From CAWUJK01 sp963922865 (GTDB lineage Bacteria > Patescibacteriota > Gracilibacteria > BD1-5 > UBA6164), in contig CAWUJK010000022.1 of assembly GCA_963922865.1 (NCBI GenBank), positions 1-21,158 of the forward strand: a stretch of 21,158 nt of DNA. Direction: 5' to 3'. Numbering within the stretch: the first letter of the stretch is position 1; every line of letters starts with the position of its first letter. The notes below the pieces were generated by a model. The model did no database searches. It had not been told where the DNA came from and was given only the letters and a program-made list of their open reading frames with translations. Made by a program: the position numbers and the translations under genes. This document shows, one piece after another, positions 1 to 9,861 of this stretch.

Positions 1-18
1 CTCCCTTCTCTTACCTAT

Positions 19-33
19 TTTTTTTTTTTTTTT
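19..33. repeat. poly-T homopolymer tract
   Basis: An uninterrupted run of about 15 T follows a pyrimidine-rich stretch at the window edge. It could be the U-tract of a terminator whose stem lies outside the window, or a slippage-prone homopolymer. No coding signal is visible in 1-70. Confidence 0.5.
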
Positions 34-70
34 ACTTATTCATTATAGTTATTCTTAATTTATTATTGTA

Positions 71-230
71 ATTATGAATTAATTATTGGAATGATGGATT
101 GATTGATTGGGATGATGAATCGATTATTAGGATAATGGATTAATTATTGGAATAATGGATTAATTATTGGAATAATGGATTAATTATTGGAATAATGGAT
201 TGATTATTGGAATGATGAATTGATTATTGG
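71..230. repeat. 20-bp tandem repeat block upstream of the transposase
   Basis: About eight head-to-tail units with a period of 20 bp (consensus AATAATGGATTAATTATTGG). The central units (131-210) are almost identical, and the outer ones drift by TGA/TAA-type changes and one 21-bp unit. The period is not a multiple of three and TAA recurs in every unit, so the block is non-coding. It runs straight into the palindrome at 229-248, so repeat block, palindrome and transposase gene look like one unit. A role as transposase binding region is inference. Confidence 0.8.
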
Positions 231-248
231 AACGAAAATATTCGTTCC
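229..248. repeat. perfect palindrome (REP-like), upstream copy
   Basis: GGAACGAA-AATA-TTCGTTCC: 8-bp perfect arms around a 4-nt loop, 52 bp before the transposase start. The same arms with loop TATA recur inside the transposase gene at 649-668. RAYT transposases are known to recognise REP-type hairpins, so this is a candidate substrate, but I see only two copies in the window. Confidence 0.7.
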
Positions 249-299
249 GTACTGATTATTTGGGGGAGGGAATTATTTTTAATTTATAATTAAAGGGGG

Positions 300-992
300 A
301 TGCATAATTTGAGGCAGAGAAAAAAATTAAGATTAAAGAATTATGATTATTCAAAAAAAGGTTTTTATTTTGTGACATTGTGCACGAAATGAAGTCAAAA
401 TTTTTTTGGTGAAATAATAAATTGAAAAATGATATTAAATGATTATTGAAAAATTGCATATGATTGTTGGAATTTAATCATAAATCATTATCAAAATATC
501 AAAATTGATGAATTTATAATAATGCCAAATCATATACATGGCATTATTATAATTACGGGAAATAAATATTTTGATTCCCAATCCGCAGTAAACCAATCCG
601 TGGGGAATCAATCCGTGGGGAACCGATATATGGGGAATCAATCCGTAGGGAACGAATATATTCGTTCCGCTAATTCCACCACACGAAACGAACGTACCCA
701 TTCCACCACACGAAACAAACACACCCATTCCGAAATACATTCCAAACCCCCCCAATGAAACATATCAAACATAATAAAATGATTTAAAATTTGAGTAACA
801 AAACAAGTAAGAGAGAAACATAAAGATTGGGAATTTTGATGGCATAAATCATTTTTTGATATAATAATTAGAGATAAATTACATTTAATGAGAACAAGAC
901 AATACATAATTAATAACCCTTTAAAATGGGAAAAAGACAAAAACAATTTAAAGAACAACAAAAAATTTTGACAAAAAAATAAAAAACAATAA
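300..992 (+). CDS. RAYT/IS200-like Y1 (HUH) transposase
   Basis: Read with TGA=Gly this is a continuous 230-aa protein starting MHNLRQRKKLRLKNYDY. It matches REP-associated tyrosine transposases: N-terminal YFVTLCTKG and FFGEI, the HUH metal motif in MPNHIHGIIII (H78, H80), and the C-terminal FGWHKSFFDIIIRDK followed by RQYIINNPLKW, where Y202 is the candidate nucleophile. Between the HUH motif and the C-terminal part (about residues 88-155) is a low-complexity insert of NQSVG-like 15-bp and STTRNERTH-like 27-bp repeats, including the palindrome. Variable inserts at this position are common in the family. Eight TGA codons are read through, several at family glycines (NGKM, YGKI, FGWH). Such proteins are thought to be domesticated or REP-mobilising rather than ordinary insertion sequences. 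The last codons contain the htpG promoter. Function is assigned by motif only. Confidence 0.85.
580..740. repeat. short repeats inside the transposase gene
   Basis: Four imperfect 15-bp units (type AATCAATCCGTGGGG) at about 590-650, the palindrome GGAACGAATATATTCGTTCC at 649-668, then two 27-bp units beginning ATTCCACCACACGAAAC. All unit lengths are multiples of three, so the reading frame is kept. This GC-richer block stands out from the AT-rich surroundings. Confidence 0.75.
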
Positions 993-995
993 AAT
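968..995 (+). promoter_or_regulatory. htpG promoter (-35 TTGACA, -10 TAAAAT)
   Basis: TTGACA at 968-973, a 16-bp spacer, and TAAAAT at 990-995 form a good sigma70-type promoter. It lies inside the last codons and stop of the upstream transposase gene. The predicted transcript starts about 45 nt before the htpG ATG. The -10 abuts the CIRCE-like inverted repeat. Confidence 0.65.
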
Positions 996-1029
996 ACTAG
1001 CACACAATCAAACAAAGTGCTAGTATTTT
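991..1029 (+). promoter_or_regulatory. CIRCE-like HrcA operator, doubling as a hairpin
   Basis: A 13-bp perfect inverted repeat (AAAATACTAGCAC / GTGCTAGTATTTT, loop 1004-1016). Its core is TAGCAC-N13-GTGCTA, the same core and spacing as the CIRCE element (TTAGCACTC-N9-GAGTGCTAA); 14 of the 18 CIRCE arm positions match at 997-1023. It sits between the promoter -10 and htpG, a chaperone gene, which fits heat-shock repression by HrcA. It could also end transcripts of the transposase gene, but no clean U-run follows. HrcA itself is not in the window, so regulation is inferred. Confidence 0.65.
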
Positions 1030-1049
1030 ATATTTTAAAATAAAAAAAA

Positions 1050-3002
1050 ATGACAAACACACATAATTTTGAAGCAGAAACCTGAAGAGTACTAGAGCTT
1101 TTAACCCATAGTATTTATTCAAATAAGGAAATATTTCTAAGAGAATTAATATCAAACTCGAGTGATGCTATAGACAAAGCTAGAATTAAATCTTTAACAG
1201 ACACTAATTACTTATGAGATGATAATGAATTTAAGATAATTATAGAGTCAGATGAGAAAAATAATACTATCTCTATAAGCGATAATTGAATTTGAATGAA
1301 CGATAAAGACCTACAAAAAAACCTTTGAACAATAGCAAAATCATGAACAAAAGAATTTGTAGAAAAACTTAAGAAAGCCAAACAAGAATCAGACAATAAT
1401 TTAATATGACAATTTTGAGTTTGATTTTATGCAAGCTTTATGGTTTCGGAAAAAGTAGAAGTTTTTACAAAAACAAGTGAAAGTAAGAAAGCCTATAAAT
1501 GGACATCAAATTGAAAAGACAGTTATTCCATTGAAGAAATGGATATTAAAAACGCGCCCAGATGAACAAAAATCATTTTACATATAAAAAAAGAACATAA
1601 AGAATTTTTATCAAGTTGGAAATTAAAAGAATTAGTAACCAAATATTCAAACTATGTTTCTACACCTATAATGATGAAACAGTATGATTCAAGAACAGAT
1701 GAAGAAAAAAAGAAAGAACCAAAAGAAATGCCATTTGAACAAGTAAATGAAACAAAACCCATTTGGAAGAAATCAAAAACAGAAATAAAACCCTGAGATT
1801 ATAATGAATTTTATAAATCAGTTTCAAACGATTGGAATGATCCACTTTTTCACATACATAACAATGTAGAATGAATAGTATCATATAAATCAATACTGTT
1901 TTCACCAAAAGAAGTTAACATGTATCAAAACCTGAGTGATCCAAATATAGAATATTGACCAAAATTATATGTTCAAAACATTTTGATACTAGAACATGCA
2001 AAAGAATTAATGCCAGTTTGGCTTAGATTTATATCTTGAGTTGTAGAAACCACAGACCTACCATTAAACATATCAAGAGAAATGTTGCAAAGCAATAACT
2101 CCCTTGATAAAATAAAGAAATGACTTACAAAAAAAATCATAAATGAACTTTCAAAAACACTTAAAAATAAAAGAGAAGACTATTTAAAATTTTGGTGAAA
2201 TTATTGAAAACTTGTAAAAGAATGAATACACTATGAATACGAACTAAAACAAGATATAGCCTCAGTATCTTTATTTGATTCTGTTAATAATTCTAAATTA
2301 ATAACCCTTGATGAATATCTAGAAAATACCCCTGAAAAAGAAATTGAAGTTGAAGTTGATTGAAAAAAAGAAAAAAAGAAACAAAAAACTATATATTATA
2401 TAATATCAAAAAGTAAACCAGAAGCTTTAGCCAGCCCATATTTAGCTCAATTTAAAGAAAAAAATATTGATGTTTTAGTTTTAACAGACCCTATTGATTC
2501 ATTTTTAGTTCAAAGTTTTAATGAGTACAAAGATTCTAAACTAGTATCTATAACAAGCAGTGATATAGAACTTGAGCAAAAAGATGAAAAACAAAAAAAA
2601 CAAGAAGAAAAAAAATCTAAAGAACTAAAACCACTTTTAGATTTAGTAAAAACCAGTATTTGAGAAAACAAAATAGAAAATGTTGTTTTAAACAACAAAC
2701 TATGAGATGCACTTGGAGCATTAAAGACACCATCTTCTTGAATAGACCCTCAAATGGAAAAAATGATGAAAGCAATGTGACAAGAAGTTCCAACCCAAAA
2801 AAGAATTTTGGAATTAAACCCGAAAAACCCTTTAATTGATTCTATGAAAAGCGAGTTTGATAATGATATAAAATCTCAAAAATTGAATAATATAATTAAA
2901 TACGCTTATTCTCAAGCCGTATTACTTGAATGATGAGAACTTGAAAACCCAGCAGAATTTATCTCCCTTACAAACAAATTCGCTTGATGATATTTAAAAT
3001 AA
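1050..3002 (+). CDS. htpG: molecular chaperone HtpG (Hsp90 family)
   Basis: A 650-aa protein, a normal length for HtpG. The N-terminal GHKL ATPase domain shows the expected motifs: EIFLRELISNSSDAIDKAR (ATP-site Glu and Asn), DNGIGM, then GTIAKSGTKEF and IGQFGVGFYASFMVS. The middle domain carries LYVQNILIL and the catalytic-loop region LPLNISREMLQ; the C-terminal dimerisation part ends near residue 650. Nearly all conserved glycines are TGA, which proves the recoding. HtpG is an ATP-dependent cytosolic chaperone that remodels client proteins. The start is the only ATG before the conserved EAETGRVLELLTHSIYSNKE block, and A-rich sequence with no Shine-Dalgarno precedes it. A K/E-rich stretch (about 510-530) is longer than usual. 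It forms a single-gene unit between the CIRCE-like element and a terminator. Confidence 0.97.
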
Positions 3003-3008
3003 AAAAAT

Positions 3009-3034
3009 AAAACCAAACTCTAGAGTTTGGTTTT
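3009..3034 (+). terminator. Rho-independent terminator after htpG (bidirectional palindrome)
   Basis: A 26-bp perfect palindrome, arms AAAACCAAACTC and its complement around CTAG, starting 6 bp after the htpG stop and ending in TTTT. Symmetric A- and T-runs allow termination in either direction. Confidence 0.85.
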
Positions 3035-3219
3035 ATTAATACGCTAAACCATGATACTTTAATTTTTTTAGATGAAACACTTTCAAACATTTGATATAAA
3101 TAATCATTAATCAATAAATATCTAGTCTTTACACTTTTTTTTTTAAATAAAGATTTTTATTTGCAAAAAAAGTTAAAATCATAAAATATTTATACCATTT
3201 ACAAATTTAAAATACTAAC
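3035..3219. other. AT-rich intergenic region upstream of tex
   Basis: 185 bp with no ORF of substance. TTGCAA at 3161-3166 and TAAAAT at 3182-3187 could form a weak promoter (15-bp spacer). A poly-T run precedes it. No riboswitch-like fold is evident. Confidence 0.4.
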
Positions 3220-5343
3220 ATGTCAGAAGAAATTTTGCAAGAAGAATTTGATTGAACCAAACTTGAGCAACCAAATTATATAGAAATAATATCTCAAGAA
3301 ACTTTATTTAAAAATTTTCAAATAAAAACAGTGTTAGAATTAATATTTGAAGGTTCAACAGTTCCTTTTATCGCAAGATATAAAAAAGAACAAACCTGAA
3401 ATTTAGATGAAGATAATATTAGAAACATAATAGAACTAAAAGATAAAATTGAGAAATTACATAAGGCAAAACAAACAGCTATAAACGGTATTGAAAGCTT
3501 GAAAAAAATGACCCCTGAGCTTATGGATAACATAATCAAAGCTAAAACCCTGAAAGAAATAGAAGAAATATATAAACCATATAAAAGTAAGAAAAAAACC
3601 AAAGCAATGATTGCTATTGAGAAATGATTTCAAGTCGTTGCAAATTTAATTAAACTAAACAAAAATTTTGAAATACCGCTAGATTTATTAGAAAAATACC
3701 CAAAAGAAGAAATATTGCAATGATCTATACATATCATATCTGCTGAAATTTCTTCTAATTCAGATTTGAGAGCAGATTTACTTGAAACCTTACAAAAATA
3801 TGCAAATATTATCTCAAAAATAAAATGAGAAAAAACTTTGGAAAAATTAAACCAAAAAGATAAAAACCAAGTTTCTAAATTTGAAATTTATTTTGATTTT
3901 CAAACCAAAATTTCTTGACTTAAACCCTACCAAATATTAGCATTAAATAGGTGAGAAGATCTAAAAATACTTTCTATAAAAATTGAAAAAACACAAAAAA
4001 CTTATGATGGATTATCTCTTCATTATGCTAGAATACTAGGGGTAAAACTACCTTTTATAGATATTTTAGAAGAATCATTTAAAAATTGATATGATACACT
4101 ATTTAAATCTGTTGAAAACGAACTCAGAGGAATTTTAAGTGAAATTTGAGAAAACGATGCTATAGATACATTCAAACAAAACCTAGCAAATCTTTTGATG
4201 ACCAAACCAGAATATGGTAAAAAAATATTAGCTATTGATCCATGATTTAGTGCAGGTTGTAAAATTGCTCTTTTAGATCAATTAGGCGAACCCATATGTT
4301 TTGATAAGATATTTTTACATAAAAAACAAGAATCCATTATCAAGTTAAAAGACCTAATAAAAAAGCAAAAACCATGAGTTATTGTTATCTGAAATGGAAC
4401 ATGAGTTGATGAAACAGTTGAAATACTAAATAAATTAACCCAAATAGAAATATTTATAGTAAATGAATCTTGAGCTTCTGTATATTCAGCAAGTAAAATA
4501 GCAAAACAAGAATTTCCTAGTTTAGATTCTTTAGACAGAGGAACCATATCTATATGAAGAAGATTTATAGACCCCTTGTCTGAACTTGTAAAAGTACCAG
4601 TTGCAAGTATTTGAGTATGAATGTATCAACATGATATACCTGAAAAAAAACTTGAAGAAAAACTAAGCCAAGTCGTAGAAGATGTAGTTAATGATGTTTG
4701 AATTAATGTTAATTCTGCGTCAAGCTATGTTTTAAACTATATATCTTGAATAGACAAAAAAAGTGCTAAAAAAATATATACAGGTAGACCATATAAATCT
4801 AGGGCAGAACTAAAAAAACAAATCTCAGAAAAAGCTTATGAGCAATCAGCTTGATTTTTGAGAGTTCCTGAAAGCAAAAATGAACTTGATAATACAGATA
4901 TTCACCCAGAACAATATGAACTTGCACAATACATAATAAAAAATAATATTAAATCTTGAGATTTCTCTTCAAACAAAAATATTTTAAGCAAGATATATCC
5001 TAACGTCTCAGTTACAACAATAGATTTTATTTTAGACTCATACAGTAATATTTGAAAAGAAAAAAGAATAAATTCTAGCCATAAAAAAGCTATTAAAAAA
5101 TGAGACATTGACATAAAGCAAGGTGATATAATAGAGTGAGTAATCAGAAATGTAGTTGCCTTTGGTGTCTTTGTGGATATTTGAATGAAAAATGACTGAC
5201 TTGTTCATGTTAGCCAAATAGCAGATAAATTTGTAAGTGATCCAAAACAAGAAGTTGAAGTTTGACAAAATGTAAAAGTAAAAATTATGGAAATTAACGA
5301 AAAAACATGAAAAATCCAATTAAGTATGAAGCAAGCCTTATAA
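3220..5343 (+). CDS. tex: Tex family RNA-binding transcription accessory protein
   Basis: A 707-aa protein colinear with Tex. The N-terminal helical part has VPFIARYKKEQTG and the EIYKPYKSKKKTKA segment. The YqgF-like RNase H fold begins at ILAIDPGFSAGCKIALLD with VIGNGTGVDE and VNESGASVYSAS. The helix-hairpin-helix region has SIGVGMYQHDI, VVNDVGINVNSASSYVLNYISGI and RPYKSRAELKK. The C-terminal S1 domain spans about 633-700 (GDIIEGVIRNVVAFGVFVDIGMKNDGLVHVSQI). Tex binds nucleic acid and is linked to transcription elongation and stress tolerance; the exact reaction is not settled in the family. Glycines in the S1 and HhH motifs are mostly TGA. The ATG chosen is the first after a long AT-rich gap. 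It stands alone, with a structured gap on its 3' side. Confidence 0.96.
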
Positions 5344-5525
5344 ATCTTTATTTTATATTAATTTAGTTGCTTTTTATTGTTTTATAAGTATTATTACTTA
5401 GCTATAATTCTTTTTAGTGTGTAGTTAAAAAAAGGGAGCCTTTAAGTTATCAAAAAATTATTATCTAGATGTAGTTAAAGTTATACACCTTAACTACAAG
5501 CTAGACTTTATTTATAAACCTTTTT
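5344..5525 (+). promoter_or_regulatory. structured intergenic leader upstream of the HD hydrolase
   Basis: 182 bp with no convincing ORF. A TATAAT at 5403-5408 is a plausible -10, with only a weak -35. Downstream of it are a short hairpin AAAGG-GAG-CCTTT (5431-5443) and a larger stem-loop around 5464-5506 whose core is GTAGTTAA (5471-5478) with TTAACTAC (5490-5497), flanked by TCTAG/CTAGA. A second GTAGTTAA at 5421-5428 could compete for the same arm, so two mutually exclusive pairings are possible. It may be the tex terminator, a regulated leader, or both. No known riboswitch class is recognised. Confidence 0.4.
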
Positions 5526-6425
5526 ATGCTATTAAGAAAATATGAGAATAAATTCTATAATATATTAGATAGTATAAACAGTAGGGAGGACCAAATAAGA
5601 CTTTCTAGCGCCTACCTGGTTGCAAAAAATGCCCATAAATGACAAAAAAGAAAGTCATGAGATTCATATATAACTCATCCTTTAGCTGTTGGCATTTCTT
5701 TATGGGACAAATTTAAAAATTTAGATCTTTTTATTTCTTGATTATTACATGATAGTGTAGAAGATTGTGAAGATATGAGCATAGATTTTATATACAAAGA
5801 ATTTTGAGTAAATGTATGATTTATAGTAGATTCTGTAACAAAAACTGAAAAAACATTTTTATGAAAAAATAAAATATTTGAAAATGTAAGAGATAAAATA
5901 CTTTTTTGATGAATACAAAATATCTGATGTATACTTGTTAAACTAGCAGATAGAGAGCATAATTTATCTACTCTATCTTACATGCCAAAAGACAAGCAAA
6001 TTAAAAAATCTTTTGAAAGCCAAGCTATTTATCTACCATTAATGAGCATACTAAAATTTAATGAAAGTAATATATCCCTGCAAGAATCTACAAACTTGTT
6101 AAAAAAATATTTATTGGAAAATAATATAAAAACTTCCAAATGCCTAAAAAAATCTTTACTAAATACTTGTTTCCATGATTTTTCAGAAGATATTTTTGAT
6201 GTAGTTTATCAAAATTCAAACAATGTCATTTGGAGAATAAGAGATAAAAAAATATTTAATTGATTAATGAAATCTGGATGGTTTGACTCTGATTCAGTTG
6301 ATGTAAAATCTATTACTTCTGATACTAACTGAAGTTTCAATATAGATTTTATTTTTAAATCAGCTTCTACATTTGATTTGAGTAATTGAAAAATTTCAAT
6401 TTCAAGTTCTCGTTTTATTTCTTAA
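5526..6425 (+). CDS. SpoT/RelA-like HD-domain (p)ppGpp hydrolase, synthetase domain absent
   Basis: A 299-aa protein. Residues 30-170 match the HD hydrolase domain of RelA/SpoT proteins: AHKGQKRKSGDSYITHPLAVG, ISGLLHDSVED and KLADREHNLSTLSYMPKDKQ. The metal ligands are H51, H75-D76 and D142, the same spacing as in bifunctional Rel enzymes (His, His-Asp, Asp). The expected reaction is Mn-dependent removal of the 3' pyrophosphate from (p)ppGpp in the cytosol. No synthetase, TGS or ACT domain follows; about 130 C-terminal residues are unrecognised. It is therefore a hydrolase-only alarmone enzyme or an HD phosphohydrolase for another nucleotide. The start ATG follows a T-rich run after the structured leader, and 12 bp separate its stop from the next gene. 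Confidence 0.82.
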
Positions 6426-6437
6426 AATATTTTAATT

Positions 6438-7385
6438 ATGCCAGTTTATAGTCTTATATCCGATTCTAAAATAAAATCAGACTTATCAGATTGTTTTAAA
6501 AATAGAATTTTAGAACAAAGATTTTTATATCATTGAAAATGAGCTAATCTTTATTATGAATATAAAGATAAAAAAGATATTTTAATGAGTTCAGAAAAAA
6601 AAGATATTGATATTTTTTCTTTTTGATTAAAAAATTGTTTTAAAAAATGAACTACTATTACACTGGTAAGTTTGTGATGCTGAAATTCATCTGTAGAGAA
6701 AGATATTTATTCAAAACTTCCAAACAATTGTTTCATTGATTATGTTTGAGTAGATTTATCCAAAGAAATGCTTAAATTATCAGAGCAAAATTTAAAAAAT
6801 ATTGATGTTAATAAAAAATTTGTTTGTGCTGATTTTTCTTCACTTGAATTTAAAAATGAAATAGATAATTTAACTATAAAAAACCAAAAAAGAATTTTTA
6901 GTTTCTTTAGTAACACTTTTTGAAATATAAACCATACAAATATTATTGATACACTATATGATATTTTAGAATCTTGAGAACAGATTTGGCTTGATTTAAG
7001 ATTGAGAAAATCTAATAAAATCAAAGATGATATGGATGTTTTTAATTTAGTAAGAGTAGATGATGATAGTGTTTTGGATGAATTTTTGTCAAATACTTTT
7101 ATACTAAACGATATACCTAAACAAAATTGATACATATCAAAAGTTATGACAAAAGAAGAATGAATAAACTCATTGAAAGTGAAATTTAATTTTAATTTCA
7201 CCAAGAAAACTATTATTAATATGAAATGACAAATAACTTTTTTACCTTGAGAATCTGTTAGATGTCTACAAATATATTACTATGATGCTGATAATTTAAT
7301 TAATTTTTTTGAAGAGCACAACTTTAAATTAATTGATAAAGAAATACAATGATTAAGAGGGCAGTTTTTATTTGAAAAGATGTAG
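6438..7385 (+). CDS. EgtD-like SAM-dependent methyltransferase
   Basis: A 315-aa protein resembling histidine-specific (EgtD-type) methyltransferases. The N-terminal segment resembles the family's substrate-domain helices (ILEQRFLYHGKGANLYYEY). Motif I is LVSLGCGNSSVEKDI (about 76-90), and the acidic residue in DYVGVDLSKEML (D106) is the expected SAM ribose ligand. FSFFSNTFGNINHTNI and IWLDLRLRKSN also fit the fold. Substrate cannot be read from the sequence; EgtD makes ergothioneine precursors, but no other ergothioneine gene is here, so a different small-molecule or peptide substrate is possible. It lies 12 bp after the HD hydrolase and probably shares its transcript, ending at the strong hairpin at 7430-7470. 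Confidence 0.72.
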
Positions 7386-7429
7386 TTTTAAAAATACAAT
7401 TTTTAAAATACAAACATTGCAAAAATAAC

Positions 7430-7472
7430 AAAAACTTATAAAATAAATATATATAATTTTATAAGTTTTTTT
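7430..7472 (+). terminator. Rho-independent terminator before rsmE
   Basis: A 15-bp perfect stem (left arm 7430-7444, right arm 7456-7470, 11-nt loop) ending in a T-run that touches the rsmE ATG. A smaller AT-only hairpin lies at 7386-7409. Because the T-run abuts the start codon, rsmE transcription must begin inside the hairpin or read through it. Confidence 0.7.
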
Positions 7473-8180
7473 ATGCAAAGATTTTATTTAGATGAATTAA
7501 ATACTATTAACTATAAGTTTAGATTAAAAAATAAAGAAATAATAAATCAACTATTAAAAGTTTTAAGACATAAAATTTGAGATAAATTAATTTTGTTTGA
7601 TTGAAAAGATTTATATGATTATATTTTTGAAATCAAAGAAATATCTAAAAAAGAAATTATTTTAGACCAAATTTCTAGGGTACACAAAAAAACTGAAATT
7701 GATTTTGAACTTAACTTGTTTCAAGCTATACCTAACAAAATAGACAAAATAGAGTTTATTATAAAAAATGGGACACAAATTTGAATAAGTAATTTTTTAT
7801 TTTTTAGATCATCTAGAAGTCAAAAACTAAGAATTACTCAAAAAAAAATAGAAAGACTAAATAAAATTATTTTAGAATCTGTAGAACAATCTAATAGAAA
7901 TATAGTTCCTAAACTAATTATTTGAGATAAAATAAATTTTGCAAATTTAAAGTGAGAAAATATTTTTCTTCATACCCAAAAAAAAGATTCTAAAACTTTA
8001 AAACAAATAGAAATTGGAGATGATAAAATAGTAAATATATTTGTTTGACCAGAAGGAGGATTTTGTGATAATGAGATAGATGATTTTTCAAAGAATTCCT
8101 TCTCGCATATTTATCTATGAGAAAGAATTTTGAGAACAGAGTTAGCTTGAATTAATAGTTGTTTTTATATTATTCAATAA
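7473..8180 (+). CDS. rsmE: 16S rRNA (uracil1498-N3)-methyltransferase RsmE
   Basis: A 235-aa SPOUT methyltransferase of normal RsmE length. It begins MQRFYL with the PUA-like N-terminus (QLLKVLRHKIGDKLILFDG). The ERL..ILESVEQSNR segment and the C-terminal knot motifs FVGPEGGF (about 190-197) and LGERILRTELAGINS (215-229) form the SAM site. The enzyme methylates U1498 of 16S rRNA on the small subunit. The start ATG directly follows the T-run of a terminator and gives the canonical MQRFY. It heads a long packed gene run; 14 bp separate it from apt. Confidence 0.93.
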
Positions 8181-8194
8181 TAATTTTAAAAAAT

Positions 8195-8701
8195 ATGGAT
8201 TTAAAAAAATATGTAAAAGAAGTCCCTGACTTTCCAAAAAAAGGAATAAACTTTAAAGATATTTCTCCTATTTTACAAAACAAGCAAGCAGTTGATTTTA
8301 TTATAAATAATTTTGAAACTGAAGTTTGAAATCCTAATAAGATATTATGACTTGATGCTAGAGGATTTATTTTTGGTAGTATTTTAGCCTATAAAATGGG
8401 GCTACCTTTTATAATGCTTAGAAAAAAGTGAAAACTACCATGAGAGTGTGAAAGTATTTCCTATGATTTAGAATATGGGAAAAATACTTTTGAAATTCAA
8501 AAAAATGCAATTTCTCAAGATGATAGAATTGCTATAGTAGATGATTTATTAGCAACTTGAGGTAGTGCAAAAGCAGCATGTGATTTAGTAGAAAGACTTT
8601 GAGGAAGTATTGAGAGTTTAAATTTTGTAATAGAACTAGAGTTTTTAAAAGCAAGAAAACTATATTGAGACAAAAAAATTACTAGTTTATTAAAATATTA
8701 A
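8195..8701 (+). CDS. apt: adenine phosphoribosyltransferase
   Basis: A 168-aa type I phosphoribosyltransferase of typical Apt size. It contains VPDFPKKGINFKDISPIL (10-27), LGLDARGFIFGSILA (51-65), and the PRPP loop RIAIVDDLLATGGSA (111-125). It converts adenine plus PRPP to AMP, a purine-salvage step that matters in CPR organisms lacking de novo synthesis. Glycines of the PRPP loop are TGA, or mixed TGA and GGT. Four nucleotides separate its stop from the next start, so translation is probably coupled. Confidence 0.95.
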
Positions 8702-8705
8702 ATTT

Positions 8706-9602
8706 ATGCTGGAACTTAAACTATTTATTTTTTATTTTAGCTACTTTGCTTTTGTTTTTTTATTTTTTTTAATATATAAAATTAAAGACCGGAGTAAGTT
8801 TAAAACTATAAAAAAAGTATTTTTTATCATTTTTTTTGTTTTATCTATTTTATTTATACGGGCTAGATTTATAGAAATAAATTATATATCATTACAAAAT
8901 ACAAAAATAAACATTTGAATAAATAAAAAAGTAAAAATAGCACTTATATCAGACATTCATTTATGAATTTATAGAGATTGAGATTTCTTAAAAAAAGTAG
9001 TTAAAAAAATAAATTCTATCCCAAAACTAGATTATGTATTTATAGCTTGAGATTTAACTTATTTTGATGAAAGACAAAAAAATCCTGATTTAAAAAAATT
9101 TTTTTCTAGTTTTCAAAATATAAAAACCCCTACTTATTTTGTTTTTTGAAATCATGATGTAGAGTTTCCTTGACCCGATATTAGAAATGAACTTTGAGAA
9201 GTTTTACAAAGCTATTGATTGAGACTTTTAAATAATGATATAGTAAAACTAGATTGATTTTATTTAGTTTGACTTTGAACTAAAGCTTCACAAGAAGATG
9301 ATATTTCTATCCTAAAAAATTTTAAAGCTTGAGACAGTGTTTTTGTTTTAACCCATAATCCAGATACCATATCTAAATATGAAAATAAAAATGTTGATTT
9401 AACTCTTTGTGGTCATACTCATTGATGACAAGTTAAAATACCTTTTTTATACAAAAAAGTTATACCAACTATCTGAGATTTTGATGAATGATTTACTATA
9501 GAAAAAAACACTAAACTATTTATAACTTCATGACTTTGAGTTATTTGATTACCTCTTAGGTTTTTGAACCCTCCGGTTATTGATATTTTGGAAATTAATT
9601 AA
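8706..9602 (+). CDS. membrane-anchored calcineurin-like metallophosphoesterase
   Basis: A 298-aa protein. Two hydrophobic segments (about 6-24 and 37-52) anchor it; the catalytic domain follows from residue 77. All dimetal phosphoesterase motifs are present: SDIHLG (82-87), GDLT (115-118), GNHD (148-151), a histidine in LTHNPD (H217) and GHTHGGQ (236-242). The layout matches the YkuE/YaeI group, some of which act on lipid head groups; the substrate here is unknown. With two N-terminal helices the catalytic domain probably faces one side of the membrane, but topology is not certain. The ATG is 4 bp after apt. Confidence 0.88.
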
Positions 9603-9609
9603 AACGTTT

Positions 9610-9861
9610 GTGTATAAAATTTATATTTTAAGATGTTTTTGAGGTAATCTATACACTTGAATTACCACTGATTTAGATAAGAGATTAAAACAACATAATT
9701 GAGAAATTTTATGATGAGCAAAATACACCAAATCAAGAAGACCAGTAGAGCTTATTTATTTTGAAAAAGCTCTTGATAGAAGTCAAGCAAGCAAAAGAGA
9801 AATAGAAATAAAAAAAATGAGCAGAGCAGATAAACTTTTATTAATAAATTCTAATAAATAA
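9610..9861 (+). CDS. GIY-YIG domain protein (YhbQ/UvrC-N type)
   Basis: An 83-aa single-domain protein. VYKIYILRCFGGNLYTGITTDLDKRLKQHN is the GIY-YIG core, with R25 as expected and a candidate metal-binding Glu in SKREIEIKKM (E64). A GTG start is chosen because it places YKIYILRC at the N-terminus as in close relatives; no ATG is available in frame. Such stand-alone proteins are putative structure-specific endonucleases related to SLX1 and the UvrC N-terminus. The stop overlaps the next start codon by one base (TAATG), so it is co-translated with yaaA. Confidence 0.85.

Noticed and set aside
638..1015. Long minus-strand ORF opposite the transposase gene, and other minus-strand ORFs across the window
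   Set aside because: They lie antisense to recognisable + strand genes and show no family motif. They arise because the standard code breaks the true genes at TGA and AT-rich complements stay open.
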